64,000 bases of DNA. It comes from Gliomastix tumulicola. Lineage: Eukaryota; Ascomycota; Sordariomycetes; Hypocreales; Bionectriaceae. Shown here one piece after another: positions 45,456-55,722 of this stretch. The stretch covers positions 4,673,782-4,737,781 of the forward strand of contig BCHX01000003.1 in the NCBI GenBank assembly GCA_001599755.1, given 5' to 3'. How positions within the stretch are numbered: the stretch's first letter is position 1; each line of letters opens with the position of its first letter. Position numbers and translations under genes: made by a program. Below the pieces are notes generated by a model. The model ran no database searches and had not been told where the DNA came from. It saw only the letters and a program-made list of their open reading frames with translations.

Positions 45456-47238
45456 ATGTCGACGGCTGCAACGTACGAGTACATCATTGTGGGGGGCGGT
45501 CTGGCAGGCTGCGTCCTGGCGAGTCGGCTGAAGGAGTATCTGCCCGCTGGCGCCAAGATCCTCGTCCTCGAGGCCGGACAGGAGACACGGACGCGCGCGG
45601 ATGTGCTTGAGCCGCAGACGCTGAACCTCGGCGGAGATCTGGACTGGCAGTATGTCACGGAGGCGATGCCTGCTCTCGCCAATCGCACGGTCGTGCTGAA
45701 TCAGGGCAAGGGATTGGGCGGCAGCTCCGCCATCAACTCGGGTAAAGTCCCCTCCCATTCTGCAGCGCGAAGCACCCCATTGCTGACGGTTCATTCCCTA
45801 GGCGGCTGGACGCGAGGCTCTGCCCTCGACTACGACGAATGGGCTGCCCTCGTAGGCGACGACCGCTACAGCTACAAGGGCCAGCTCCCCTTCTTCAAGA
45901 AGGCCGAGACGTGGTTCAGCAGCGACAACCCGGACCAGCACGGCCACGACGGCCCCATCCACGTCGCCTCGGCCGGCTCGACCAAGCGCATCTTCCCGCT
46001 CTCGACGCACGCCGCCGCCGCGTGGGAGCAACTCGGCGTGCGCGCGCTGCCGAACCTCGACCAGAACGCGGGCGACAACCTCGGACGGGCGTACATCTGC
46101 GAGGCGCGCAAGGAGGGGAGGCGGCAGTTCTCCGCGGCGGCATATCCGTTTGGGGAGGTGGAGGTGCGCACGGGGGCGCTGGTGAGCAAGATTGTGCTGG
46201 AGGAGGAGGACGGCAAGGTCGTGGCCAAGGGCGTCGAGCTGGCGGGGGAGGAGGGCGGATTCTTGCCGGCGAATAATGTCGTCGTGTCTGCTGGTGCGGT
46301 TCGCTCTCCGCATGTTCTGCTGCTTTCGGGCATTGGCCCTGCGGCGGAGCTCAAGGAGCGTGGAATCGAGTCCATTGTCGACAATCCCGAGGTGGGCAAG
46401 GGCCTGACTGATCACATGTCCTTCTTCCAGCACTGGCGCGTCAAGGACCCCTCGGCCGGCTACACCCTCGGCTCGCCCAACCCGGACTTTGCGCAGCCTC
46501 AGTACGCGCAGGGCGTGCCCATGGACTGGATCGTCGCGACGGGCGTGTCGGAGGAGGGACTGAAGGAGGCCATTAAGAAGGACGAGGGTGTCGATCCGGA
46601 CCCGGCCACGCATCCACTGCTTAAGAATGCCCGGACGTTCCTCGAGCATGTCGTTCTCTACGCAAAGGTCCCCTTGCCCGGTATCCCGCTGGACGCGGAG
46701 CATCTGACAAGCATGGTCGTCAACTTCCTGCCCACCTCCCGAGGCAAGGTGTCTCTCAAGTCAACCAACGCGGAGGACGCACCGTCGAGTAAGTATTATC
46801 AGGCCCCCGACTGCACTCAATGCTGACCTGTCTCTACCCACAGTTGACTTGAACTACCTCGCCACCGAGGTCGACAAGTACGTCTTCCGCGAGGGCCTCC
46901 GCACCCTCACCAAGTTCATGCTCGGCACCAAGTTCAGCGAGTACGTCGCCGGCGAGACGGTCTTCCCGGGCCTCCCCGCCGAGCCGCTGTCCCTCGACGA
47001 CAGCGACGAGAAGATCGACCAGCGACTCGCCATGACGGCTGGCACGACGTGGCACGCCTCGGGCAGCTGCTCCATGGGCAAGGTCGTCGACACGGACTTC
47101 AGGGTCAAGGGCGTGGAGGGTCTGAGGGTCGTGGACGCGTCGATTATCCCTGTGCCGCTGAGCGCGCATATCCAGGCGCCGGTGTATGCTCTGGCCGAGC
47201 AGGCTGCTACCATCATCAGCGGGCGGAATAAGCCCTGA
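45456..47238 (+). CDS. GMC-family FAD oxidoreductase, intracellular
   Basis: Three exons, 45456-45741, 45802-46788 and 46844-47238, give 555 aa. The 60-nt first intron is open and a multiple of three, so an unspliced frame reads through it; splicing yields the correct GMC signature GKGLGGSSAINSGGWTRG. The N-terminal FAD motif is IIVGGGLAGCVLASRL. The second GMC signature is GAVRSPHVLLLSGIGP. The C-terminal catalytic region has WHASGSCSMG and SAHIQAPVYALAEQAA, which supply the catalytic His pair. The start at 45456 was chosen over an upstream in-frame ATG at 45408 because the latter adds only a Lys-rich leader before the FAD fold. There is no signal peptide, so a secreted glucose or aryl-alcohol oxidase is unlikely; a choline-dehydrogenase-like or secondary-metabolite oxidase is more likely. 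Substrate unknown. Confidence 0.93.
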
Positions 47239-47930
47239 GCGGATGACCCTTGCTGAGAAGATAGATATTCCGCTGGGCTGGTCTACTGAGTTCACGCAAT
47301 AGATGAATCACTTTCACGACGAAATTACACACCAGACCAGGCATACGTGAGATGGCTGTTTGATAACAGCTGGGAGGCTCAAGCCACAAACCGTAAACCG
47401 TTCATATCGGCATTGTCTTCGCGCGTTGGCGGCTCACGTGGCACAAGGAAGACTGAGGGGCAATCCTCATCATCATCTCAGAATCGCGACATCATTTGCC
47501 ATCTTGATCCTCAGCGAGCAGTCCGACCACCATTCTGCGGGCGCGCACCCCCCACCAAGATGCCAGATTTCATGCGAGATATGCCGTCCCAACCTGCATT
47601 CGAGTGTGACTGACTGACTGTCTGCTACGACAGGGTGGTATTTCGGGACGAAAAGCCTCTCATGAACAGCGAATCCCCCCTTTCAAGCCGAAAAGCTACA
47701 CCACACTAGACGATTCACCTCCCCTCGTCCGATGCTGGTGAAGCCTAGCGATGAATAAAGCTGGAATCAGCTGAGATGATTAGACGAACAGCATCCACAT
47801 TCAGGACTGAATCAGAACCCCTTCAAAGGCTTAAATCTGAAGGCATTCTGTTTGTAGTAGCATAAAGGCGCACATCTCCCCATCTTACTCTGCAACAACC
47901 TCACCATCTTCCCAACACTACTCTTCAATT
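47239..47930. other. Intergenic region
   Basis: No gene is supported. The right end becomes AT-rich with pyrimidine tracts, forming the promoter of the orphan gene at 47995. Confidence 0.5.
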
Positions 47931-47938
47931 TTATATAC
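47931..47938 (+). promoter_or_regulatory. TATA box of the orphan gene at 47995
   Basis: TTATATAC in a C/A/T-rich leader lies 57-64 nt upstream of the ATG, a well-formed core promoter. Confidence 0.5.
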
Positions 47939-47994
47939 ACGAAAACCCTTCAACATCAACCACTACGCAAACGACCCAAAACCCAACCGCCAAC

Positions 47995-48318
47995 ATGTCC
48001 CTCGGCACATTCAGGAACTCCGTCAAGAACCTCGTCGAGAAGTACATCCCCGAGGCGTTCGAGGCCACAGAGTCCAAGATCGAGGTTCCCCCCGGAGACG
48101 ATTAGTGCATGGTCTTCGCGGATCCCTCGGGCGTCCTGGACATCTACGGTCTCAACAGGGGCACCGAGACCTACGTCCTCAACATCCTGGACGAAGACTT
48201 CCTCCAGATGATGACGACGGTCAGCTGGGCGGGGCCCGGATACGTCTTTTTCTTCCACAAGATCAACTTCAAGATGGATTGGCATCAGGTTGGTCCTGAT
48301 GGGTGGACTAGGTGGTAG
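47995..48318 (+). pseudogene. Small orphan gene interrupted by an in-frame TAG
   Basis: The ATG at 47995 opens a frame of 36 codons (MSLGTFRNSVKNLVEKYIPE at its start), then a TAG at 48103-48105. The same frame continues for 71 more codons (containing GVLDIYGLNRGTETYVLNIL) to a TAG at the end. The two halves have matching composition and no shift between them, so a single nonsense codon splits an otherwise intact protein of about 107 aa. No splice solution removes the stop in frame; the only plausible GT donor (GTACAT, ending at the TAG) breaks the frame. A good TATA box is present. No family recognised. It may be a recent pseudogene, a stop-readthrough gene or an assembly error. Confidence 0.55.
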
Positions 48319-49299
48319 TAGGTTCTGATGCGAGTGTCTGTCTTCTTTGGACATGGCTGGCTTGTTCCGCTCATTGCGCTGGGCAGCGAGGTTCGATTTG
48401 AGGAAGAACGGACATGAGAGCCCCAAATCACCAACAGGTGTTTCGTGGGAGTGCTGCTGGTCTATCTTCACGACTGCTGTTTGACGTCTTGTTGATTTCT
48501 CTAAGGAGGTAGAACAGAAGCATTCCGACGCAGATACATGTGTGTCCTAGTAGGCAGTAATGGGAGATGTTTCAGTCACCTGTTGGTATTGACAGATCTC
48601 TTGTGACCGCATTGGATTGAAACTATGAGACTTGTGAACGATCTCAACGCATTCAGTGATCTAATGATGACACTAGGTATCTACTCTTACTCTAAACTCA
48701 TGTGACACCTACTTTTTCATACCGGTGAACCTGATTGGCGCGTTTATACCATAATTGAACTTCCTCTTTGGGCTGATCTGTTCTTGCTCCTTACTTGACA
48801 GCATTGCAAAGGAACGTGACTTGAGGGGAAGTGCAAGAATAAGCGGTGAAACGAGCTGTAAGCAAGAAACATCCGGCAAAGCACGGCACAAGCTTGAAAC
48901 AGGATTGGGTCAGTGGCCGGTCTTCATGCACATGCTTTCACACTTTTGACCAAGATCGCCCTTTTGGCAAAATAGGTGTGGGTAGCTCAAGTTCGGCACT
49001 GAGCGCCGGCATGTCTCCGGTAGTGACCGCGGCATGCTTACCCATAGAAGTGAAGATCCGGGGATCAGACTGTCTGCCTTTGGGCCTCGGTACGGGCAGC
49101 ATGTCAAGGAAGGGGCCTGCAAGACCAACGTGACGGCACTACAAGCTCCGATCTTGGCCACCGGGAAAGATCCAAATAAATGAAGTTGACATCGGTTTCA
49201 TGGCAGAGCCTTCAAGTCAGCTCTTCCACCTCCGTTTCCGTGAGAAACACACTCTATCGGCAGTCAGGTACGGCTGTGATAGATGCTAGATGAGACAGG
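48319..49299. other. Intergenic region
   Basis: About 1 kb without supported genes. It ends at the TATA box of the CE1 esterase. Confidence 0.5.
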
Positions 49300-49307
49300 T
49301 ATAAAAG
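49300..49307 (+). promoter_or_regulatory. TATA box of the CE1 esterase gene
   Basis: TATAAAAG lies 96 nt upstream of the ATG at 49396. An ATC trinucleotide run (49374-49392) sits in the leader directly before the start codon. Confidence 0.65.
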
Positions 49308-49395
49308 GGGAGGCATTGTCTTGATTTGGGAAGCACTTAGACAAATCTAACAGAACACTGCTCCTCACGACTACATCATCATCATCATCATCGCC

Positions 49396-50271
49396 ATGGT
49401 ATCTCATCGACTCGCCGGGCTCCTGCTAGCCCTCAGCGCGGGTGTCTTAGCCCAGCTCGAGAGCATCCCCGACTTCGGCGACAATCCCACGGGCCTGACA
49501 CTCGACGTCTATCGTCCATCCAACCTCCCCGCCAGCCCGGCCGTCATCCTCGCCCTGCACCCATGCGGTGGCAGCGGCCCCGGCTATGCTGATCTCTCGG
49601 GATACCAGTCCTATGCCGACTCGCAGGGTATCATCGTCCTGTACCCGTCCTCGCTCCGCGACTTCAACTGCTGGGATGTGGCGACCACGGCTTCTCTCAC
49701 TCGTGACGGCGGCGGCGACAGCACTGGTCTTGCAAGTGCCGTCAAGTACGCACTGGACACGTGGAACGCTGACCCGGAGCGTGTGTTTGTCTCCGGTGCC
49801 TCGTCTGGGTGCATGATGACCAACGTCATGATCGCCGCGTACCCGGACCTCTTCAACGCCGCGACGTGCTACTCCGGTGTCGCTGCCGGCTGTCTCAAGG
49901 GCTCACCTGGCAGCAGTCCTATCAGCGCGGACCCGACTTGCGCCAACGGAGACATCGACTTGACACCTGAGGAGTGGGCGCAGCGCGCGAGGGACATCTA
50001 CCCGGGTTATGCGGGCGAGTATCCTCGCCTCAAGACGCTGCATGGCACGGCGGACAACCTTGTCTTCATCCCCAATCTCGAGCAGCAGCTGGCGCAGTGG
50101 TCGACGATTCACGGCATCGAGCAGACGGCGGGTAACCCTGATACTCCCCAGAGCGGTTACACTGAGCTTGTGTATGGTGATGGGACGAAGCTTGTCGGAT
50201 ACTCGGCGGAGGGTGTTGGGCATATTGTGCCTCCCAACCCTGCTTTGGATATCGACTGGTTCGGTCTGTAG
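49396..50271 (+). CDS. Secreted CE1-type esterase (acetyl xylan / feruloyl esterase family)
   Basis: A single exon encodes 291 aa. The signal peptide runs to about residue 19 (LLALSAGVLAQ). The alpha/beta-hydrolase core has the oxyanion region LALHPCGG, the nucleophile elbow GASSG with Ser136, Asp220 in HGTADN and His276 in GVGHIVPP. This is the order and spacing of the PHB-depolymerase/CE1 family, which includes fungal acetyl xylan esterase and type-B feruloyl esterase. There is no linker or CBM1. It should remove acetyl or feruloyl groups from plant xylan outside the cell; the two activities cannot be told apart by eye. Confidence 0.92.
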   Translation: MVSHRLAGLLLALSAGVLAQLESIPDFGDNPTGLTLDVYRPSNLPASPAVILALHPCGGSGPGYADLSGYQSYADSQGIIVLYPSSLRDFNCWDVATTASLTRDGGGDSTGLASAVKYALDTWNADPERVFVSGASSGCMMTNVMIAAYPDLFNAATCYSGVAAGCLKGSPGSSPISADPTCANGDIDLTPEEWAQRARDIYPGYAGEYPRLKTLHGTADNLVFIPNLEQQLAQWSTIHGIEQTAGNPDTPQSGYTELVYGDGTKLVGYSAEGVGHIVPPNPALDIDWFGL

Positions 50272-50492
50272 ATTATCTTTTGGACGACCCTTTGGACAAC
50301 CCTTGGTCTGGAGAAAGTTTATAGATGGCTATCGGATGGAATGAAGCATAGTTCTGACTATATATACGTATTCGAGACCGAATGGACGGATGCTACTGAG
50401 CAGGTAAGACAAGCTATCCAGCACATTTTGGGTGCCGCTCTTCCCCCCCCCCCTTTCCTCCTCTGGACGCATGATACATAGCACCCTTTTCA

Positions 50493-52227
50493 TCAATACC
50501 CAACCCTCGCCTCCGCCTCCGCAATCCACTTCTTGAGGACTGTCTCGTCCCGTGGCTTCAACCCGACCTTGAACGGCTTGGGATCCGTGGTCAGTGACGT
50601 CGGCGTCGAGTTGCACTCAATACAGTCCATGATAGGCGCATCCTTGGGGTCCCGCGCAGGCGAGATCTCAAATGCTGTGATCAGTCGGACGTAGGCGGTG
50701 AAGAGCTCCCGGTTGGCCAGGTGCGAGCCGGCGCACATCCGCGATCCGGCACCGTAGGCGTAGTGTGGCAGTCCAGTGGTCTCCTTGTCATCGAGGTAGC
50801 GTTCGGGGAGGAACTCATGGGGATTCGGGAAGCGGACTTCATCGTAGTCGGCGGCATACGCGTTCTGTGAATCACCAGTGAGTGGTCTGTAAAGCAAACA
50901 TGATGATGTTTGATCGCATCATGGGATTGCACTGTGGCTTACCATGAAGAATGTCGTGCCAGCGGGGATGACTGTATCATTATAGGGGATATCCTTGATG
51001 CTGGTGCGAGGCAGGCAGATGGGGATGACCGTCCAGAATCGAAGTGTCTCCTTGACGAGGGCTGTGATGTAGGGAATGCTCTCTTCAACCAGGCACTTCT
51101 CCCACGCATCTCCATTCGGGTAGGCCTCCTCAATGGCTGCAATGGCCTTGCCCTGTACGGTCTGACCAGCGGGTGTTGATAGAAAGGCGAGTCCCATGAT
51201 GAAGTTCCCCGGGAGAGTGTCAAGGCCGGCCGAGACCATGGTTAGGCATATTGACTTCACCTCAACTAGGCGATTGTCAGCGACGCCATCAGCCATCTGA
51301 CTTCCGATACTTACTTTCGTTGAGGATGGCCTCAGGATCCTTGAGGATGTTCCCCGTGATGCATGGCTTGTCCGTCCCGTTCGAAATCTCCTGCTTCAGG
51401 TTCTCGAGCAGATCACTCAGATATTTATCTCTCCGCAGTCGAAGATCCTCGGCCTCTGCGCTCTGCCCGCCAAAAAGACGCAGTAGAGGGACGTAGTCCT
51501 GCCAGTTGTTGCTGGTAGACCTAAACTTCCCAATGGCGCGCTCCACGGTCGAGATCTCCTTGAGCAGCTCGCTGTCGACAGTCCCATCGATACGAGACCC
51601 GTAATTGAGCGTGAGTGACGTGTTGAGGGCGTATCGAGTGAAGTACGGGCTCGGATCGATATCTTTGGTGCCGCCCTGGCAGTCGTGCAGGAGCTCCTTG
51701 ATGCTCGCCATCGATTCGAAGTCGAGGATGGGCATGTACGACTGCACGGCGGGACGATTGAGGGCCGTGGCTGCTGCCTTGCGTCTGTTCTTGCAGGAGG
51801 CGTCCCATGGCGACGTTCCGATGGTGAAGCCCTGGGAGGAGGAGATGACGGAGTGGAAGGTGTGGAAGGTTGGGCGGGAGATGAGGGAGGACTGGTGGGT
51901 GACCCAGAAGTACCTAACCGACTCGTAGCTATTTACAAAGACGATACGCTGTTGCAGATGTCAGGTTAGCTAGTAGAGATGGAGCAGGGGGCGGATGTTG
52001 TCATTGACCTTGTTGCCGAGGCGTGTCTGGAACACCGGGCCATACTTTGCCGCCCATCTCTGGGCGACGCGGGCGTGATCCGTTCCCAGCTGGACCAGAT
52101 TACCCAGTATGGGCAGACCAGGAATCTCGGGCAGGCTCTTGATCTTCGGCCTGTCAGTGGCATGGAGGAGCCTGACGAAGATGACCAGGGCTACGGCCAG
52201 GATGGCAAGACCGATCTGATTCGACAT
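50493..52227 (-). CDS. Cytochrome P450, CYP504-like (phenylacetate hydroxylase type)
   Basis: Four exons, 52227-52009, 51948-51315, 51265-50943 and 50864-50493, give 515 aa; introns are 60, 49 and 78 nt. An N-terminal membrane anchor (IGLAILAVALVIFVRLL) precedes the proline-rich hinge LPEIPGLPILGN. The I-helix has SAGLDT, the K-helix has KETLRFW (ExxR), and the haem loop is YGAGSRMCAGSHLANREL with the Cys ligand. The exact haem-loop wording, the FFMNAYAADYDEVRF stretch and the C-terminal DPKPFKVGLKPR match my recollection of fungal CYP504 enzymes (PhacA/PhacB: phenylacetate 2-hydroxylase, 3-hydroxyphenylacetate 6-hydroxylase). The membrane side is the ER. It lies just downstream of an aromatic-type nitrilase gene on the same strand. 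Family P450 is certain; CYP504 is probable. Confidence 0.9.
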
Positions 52228-52677
52228 GACGGGAAGGATGCCAGAGGGAATGATGGTGTGGAAAGAGTGAGTGAAAAGGGAGGGGGAACAAAACCTGGGG
52301 GTGGCTTAGGCCCTTTTGTGCTATGACATATCAGGGTAGCATTTCCCCTCATTCTGCAGCTGCCCTGACTCGGTGTCAGCGTCGTATCCTGTTGGTTCGG
52401 ACGTAATACAGAAGTGGCGTAGATTGTCGCCCGTGCCGGTTCCCGCAGAAGAGCTAATGATGCAGGAGGACGATAACTAGCTCACGGATCTACGGACAAA
52501 GGGTGTTAGATCGAGGTGTCACTGAAGACTGCCTGCCTGCATCGGTAGTTTGACGACGGGCGACGTGACATAGGATGGTTGCTTGGGTATTCACTGCACG
52601 CACTATCTTCTCATACTAACTCCTGCAACTCCTGTAAGTCCTGTAAATCCTGCAAATCCGGCAAATCCTGCATGTAA
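52228..52677. other. Promoter region of the P450 and 3' flank of the nitrilase
   Basis: 450 nt between two collinear genes. The last 60 nt hold a short degenerate tandem repeat. Confidence 0.5.
52620..52668. repeat. Degenerate 9-nt tandem repeat just downstream of the nitrilase stop
   Basis: About five to six copies of a unit like TCCTGTAAA/TCCTGCAAA are visible directly after the coding region, probably in the 3' untranslated region. Confidence 0.7.
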
Positions 52678-53883
52678 TCATGTAAGCTCGAGATTCTCCA
52701 GACCGATATCATCCTCGCCGCGGACATGAGACTTGACACGCTTGGAGACACCGAGCCAGAGCAGGTCGGGGCGACTGTAGTGGCCCACGCAGTCAGTGAA
52801 CATGCGGGCCTTGAACAGGTCATCCATATCGAGGTCAGCGTAGATGATGGTCTCCTTCGTCTCCTCCACCGGCTCCGTCAGGCGCCGTCCGTCAGGCCCA
52901 AATACAGCGGAGCTGCCGCCACCCGGGGCAGACATGGGGGCGCCGGGGACGGTCTGCAGGGCGTCGATGCCCTTCTGCGAGATGAGGGCGGTGCAGTGCA
53001 GGACAAAAGTGCCAGACTCGATGGCATACGTCTGCGAGATGCTGTGGCACCCTAATATAAACCCCCCCAAAAACAGTCAGCCATCGTATCTTACGGCCCA
53101 ACCAACCACAGAGACAGGAGGCCAAACAAAAAAACTCGCCTTCAGCACTCATCGACCACAGCTCAGGCCCACCGCCGTGCGGAGCGACGTTGGGCCACGC
53201 TGCCACGTGTATGTCCTCGCGCTGGGCAATGGTGTTGAACTTGAGCAGCGGCTGGATGTGCTCCCAGCACGAGAGCGAGCCGACGCGGCCAAAGGGCAGT
53301 TCCGCCACGCTGTCGAGACACTGGCCCGAGCTGTCACCGAAAATAGTGCGCTCCATGTGCGTGGGCTTCATCTTGCGGCGGTGGACCAGGATGTCGCCGG
53401 CGGGCCCGATTAGCACCTGGGCGATGAAGAGCGAGTTGTGGTCGTTCTCGGAGAAGCCCAGCGAGACGGCGATGTTGCCGTCGCGCGCGCACTGCCGGAT
53501 CTGGTCCATCTCGGGCGAGGCGAGGCGCAGCGAGTTCTGCATGTAGCGCACGTTGAGCGCGAAATCGACGGGGCGGCTCCTGGGTTGGGGCGGGCATTCC
53601 AAGTTAGTGAATTCCAGCCATTCGGTACCCGCGTGTCTGTCCCAGCAGAAGGGAACGGGAGGGAGGGGGGGAGAAGAGGGGAGAGGGGAGTCATGTTGGT
53701 CCAAGTTGCGTACCAGATCCAGCATGGATAGCCGGGGATCCAGACCTCCGGGAACGCGACCAGCTGTGCGCCGTTCAGCGCTGCTTCGTTGATGAGATCA
53801 CATGTCTTGGATACGGCGGCGGGCAGGTCAACCCAGGCTGGCTCTGCCTGAGTCACGGCCACGCGGACGCTGCGACTGGCCAT
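52678..53883 (-). CDS. Nitrilase (aliphatic/arylacetonitrilase type)
   Basis: Three exons, 53883-53714, 53579-53140 and 53051-52678, give 327 aa. The catalytic triad is complete: Glu46 in FPEVWIPGYPCW, Lys128 in RRKMKPTHMER and Cys161 in SLSCWEHIQPLL. CWEH after the Cys is the mark of true nitrilases rather than amidases or ureidopropionases. The first intron is 134 nt. The second (53052-53139) begins with GC rather than GT (AAG then GCGAGT) and ends TTAG, a GC-AG intron, because no GT donor restores frame and the GC site does. The enzyme hydrolyses R-CN to R-COOH plus ammonia in one step. The CYP504-like neighbour suggests an arylacetonitrile such as phenylacetonitrile as substrate (inference). 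Confidence 0.93.
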
Positions 53884-54715
53884 GGTGTAGGCAGAGGAAG
53901 AGCCCGATGTCGACGAGGATGCAGAACGCATCGAAGCGCGAATGGGGGGAAAGGCTGGGGGAATCATCGTGGACGAGACGAGTATTTGTTATTTGTGTAG
54001 ATAAGGATGTAGGATATAAAATAAATCTACACGAGCGGCAGGGCGATGATGTGATGATTTTCTTTGTTGACTGTCGCTGGGCAAAAAAGCAATGACAAGA
54101 AAGGGTGATGTGGTGGGGGGGAGGAAGAACCCTGATAACACACGTAGCAGTGCATGCATGACAAGACCCAAGGGATCAGGATTGGGCACTGATTCACTGA
54201 CACATTTGGGGGCCCATGGCATCTCGATTTCTCGGAATTCTGCCGTATTCGTACAAGCTACACACCCTGCTCATCTTGGCATCCTTTGCTTCGGGGCGGC
54301 GACCCTTGCCTTTGGCTGTCCTTGCTTCTTTCTTTACACGCTAGCACCCTCCCTGGCACATATAGTGGCTTGCACCGCATAATAGCAGAACGTTGCTTAT
54401 GATAATATTGCCTTGGAAGGGGGTCATGGCGGCTTAGTCTGGCCCGGAACACGAGCCGTGGCTGCTTTGGCCGCCTCATTTCTTCCCGGCTGCCTGGGTA
54501 ACTAACTGGCCAGTAAGGCCTGGTAATTTCAGGCGTATCACAGGGGACAGGCTACGCACGTTTCACGTGTCAGACGAGTCATGTGCACATATCTCATATT
54601 TCTTCGTTTCGGGTCGGAAAAAATCACACAATGCGAGAAAAGATTTCATTCTGCCATATTTAGACATCTAGAGTGCCGAACGCATGCATCATCGCAGATT
54701 TTCAGGTCTGCAAGT
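53884..54715. other. Intergenic region
   Basis: Promoter of the nitrilase on the left; nothing else is supported. Confidence 0.5.
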
Positions 54716-55025
54716 TCAAATGAGTGCCTTGCCCATCTTAAGAAGGGCCTTGGACTTCTGAAGGCCGACCTCGACGTCCTTTAATGCCTTATTTGTCCTC
54801 TCCAGACAAGCCTTTGCCTCCTTTACTTGCTTTTTCTTGTCCGCGATGATTTTGGCCGATCCTCCTGTCTCCTCCAAACATTCAATCAGGTTCTCGATGT
54901 CCTTGATCGTGGCAGTTGATGTCTTCTTTGAGTCGTCCAATTCTTTTTTTTTGTGCTTTGTATGCTTTTTCAATTTCCTTGATTTCCTTAGCTCGAGCCT
55001 CGAGGGTGGCCTTTGAGTCCGCCAT
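54716..55025 (-). pseudogene. Small Lys/Glu-rich coiled-coil gene with homopolymer frameshift
   Basis: The ATG at 55025 opens MADSKATLEARAKEIKEIEK and continues as a highly charged helix up to a run of nine A (on the minus strand; about 54942-54952). Behind the run, the coding character jumps to another frame (beginning KELDDSKKTSTATIKDIENL) that ends at a TGA at 54716. One A fewer would join both into one protein of about 100 aa. Both parts are Lys/Glu/Ala-rich with heptad-like spacing, so they clearly belong together. It may be a true frameshift, or a sequencing or assembly error in the homopolymer. No family recognised. Confidence 0.55.
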
Positions 55026-55266
55026 TGTTGGATCGGCGTGATGGCTTCTGTCGTCTTGAAAAGTGTGAGCAGAGTGAGGTAACAAAGTTGGGGAGCACTT
55101 GTTGAGCAGAGCAGAGCAGAGCATGGGGGGGCTTAAGTACTCACTTCTTGTCTGTGATAGCATGCCTGAACCTCCCGATTGGAAAGTCAAAGAATTCCAT
55201 CATCGATCAAGATGGAACCGCCCAGTCTCCGCGAGGAGCAGAGATGGGTGATTCTCCGACAGCAGA

Positions 55267-55722
55267 TCACTGCCGACCCTGACCGCTCTGACGGCCGCTC
55301 TGGCGGGCCTGGCGGATAGCCGCGATCATATTGTTGACGGATCGGACATGGCCGGTGAGCTCGGTGACGATCTTGACCGAGTCCTCCATGCAGAGCTCGT
55401 ACCAGACGATCTCGTTCTTCTTGCGGTTCATGAAGACATGGTACTCGAACTGGTACTGCGCGCCGGGGCCCGCCTTCCAGGTGTTGTTCATGGCGCGCCA
55501 GGTCAGCTCGAACTCGGCCTTCTTGGCATCCTTCTCGGCATTGGCACGGATGATGCGTCTCTCGAGCTCGGTGTGGTTCCACTTGGCCTGGGCCAGCCGG
55601 GCAGAGACGCGATCGTGGAGGTACTGGGCGTAGACCACGGCGTCATCGCGGGAGAGGGCAGTGCCGGGGGCGTTGGGGTTGCCGGAGCTGGGGCATCCGG
55701 AGCGAGAACCTTGGGACGACAT
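55267..55722 (-). CDS. Orphan coiled-coil protein, Trp-containing
   Basis: A single exon encodes 151 aa. The ATG at 55722 was chosen because the upstream in-frame extension (to 55995) is His/Pro/Ser-rich and looks like leader DNA. A Ser/Gly/Pro-rich N-terminus is followed by a long charged helix (ERRIIRANAEKDAKKAEFEL), then LTWRAMNNTWKAG and a Gln/Arg-rich tail. No signal peptide, no known domain. It belongs to a run of five similar-sized helical orphan genes between 54.7 and 60.2 kb. Confidence 0.6.
   Translation of the reverse strand: MSSQGSRSGCPSSGNPNAPGTALSRDDAVVYAQYLHDRVSARLAQAKWNHTELERRIIRANAEKDAKKAEFELTWRAMNNTWKAGPGAQYQFEYHVFMNRKKNEIVWYELCMEDSVKIVTELTGHVRSVNNMIAAIRQARQSGRQSGQGRQ

Noticed and set aside
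48055..48105. Splicing out of the in-frame TAG in the orphan gene at 47995
   Set aside because: The only usable donor (GTACAT) with the GATTAG acceptor shifts the frame and lacks a branch site.
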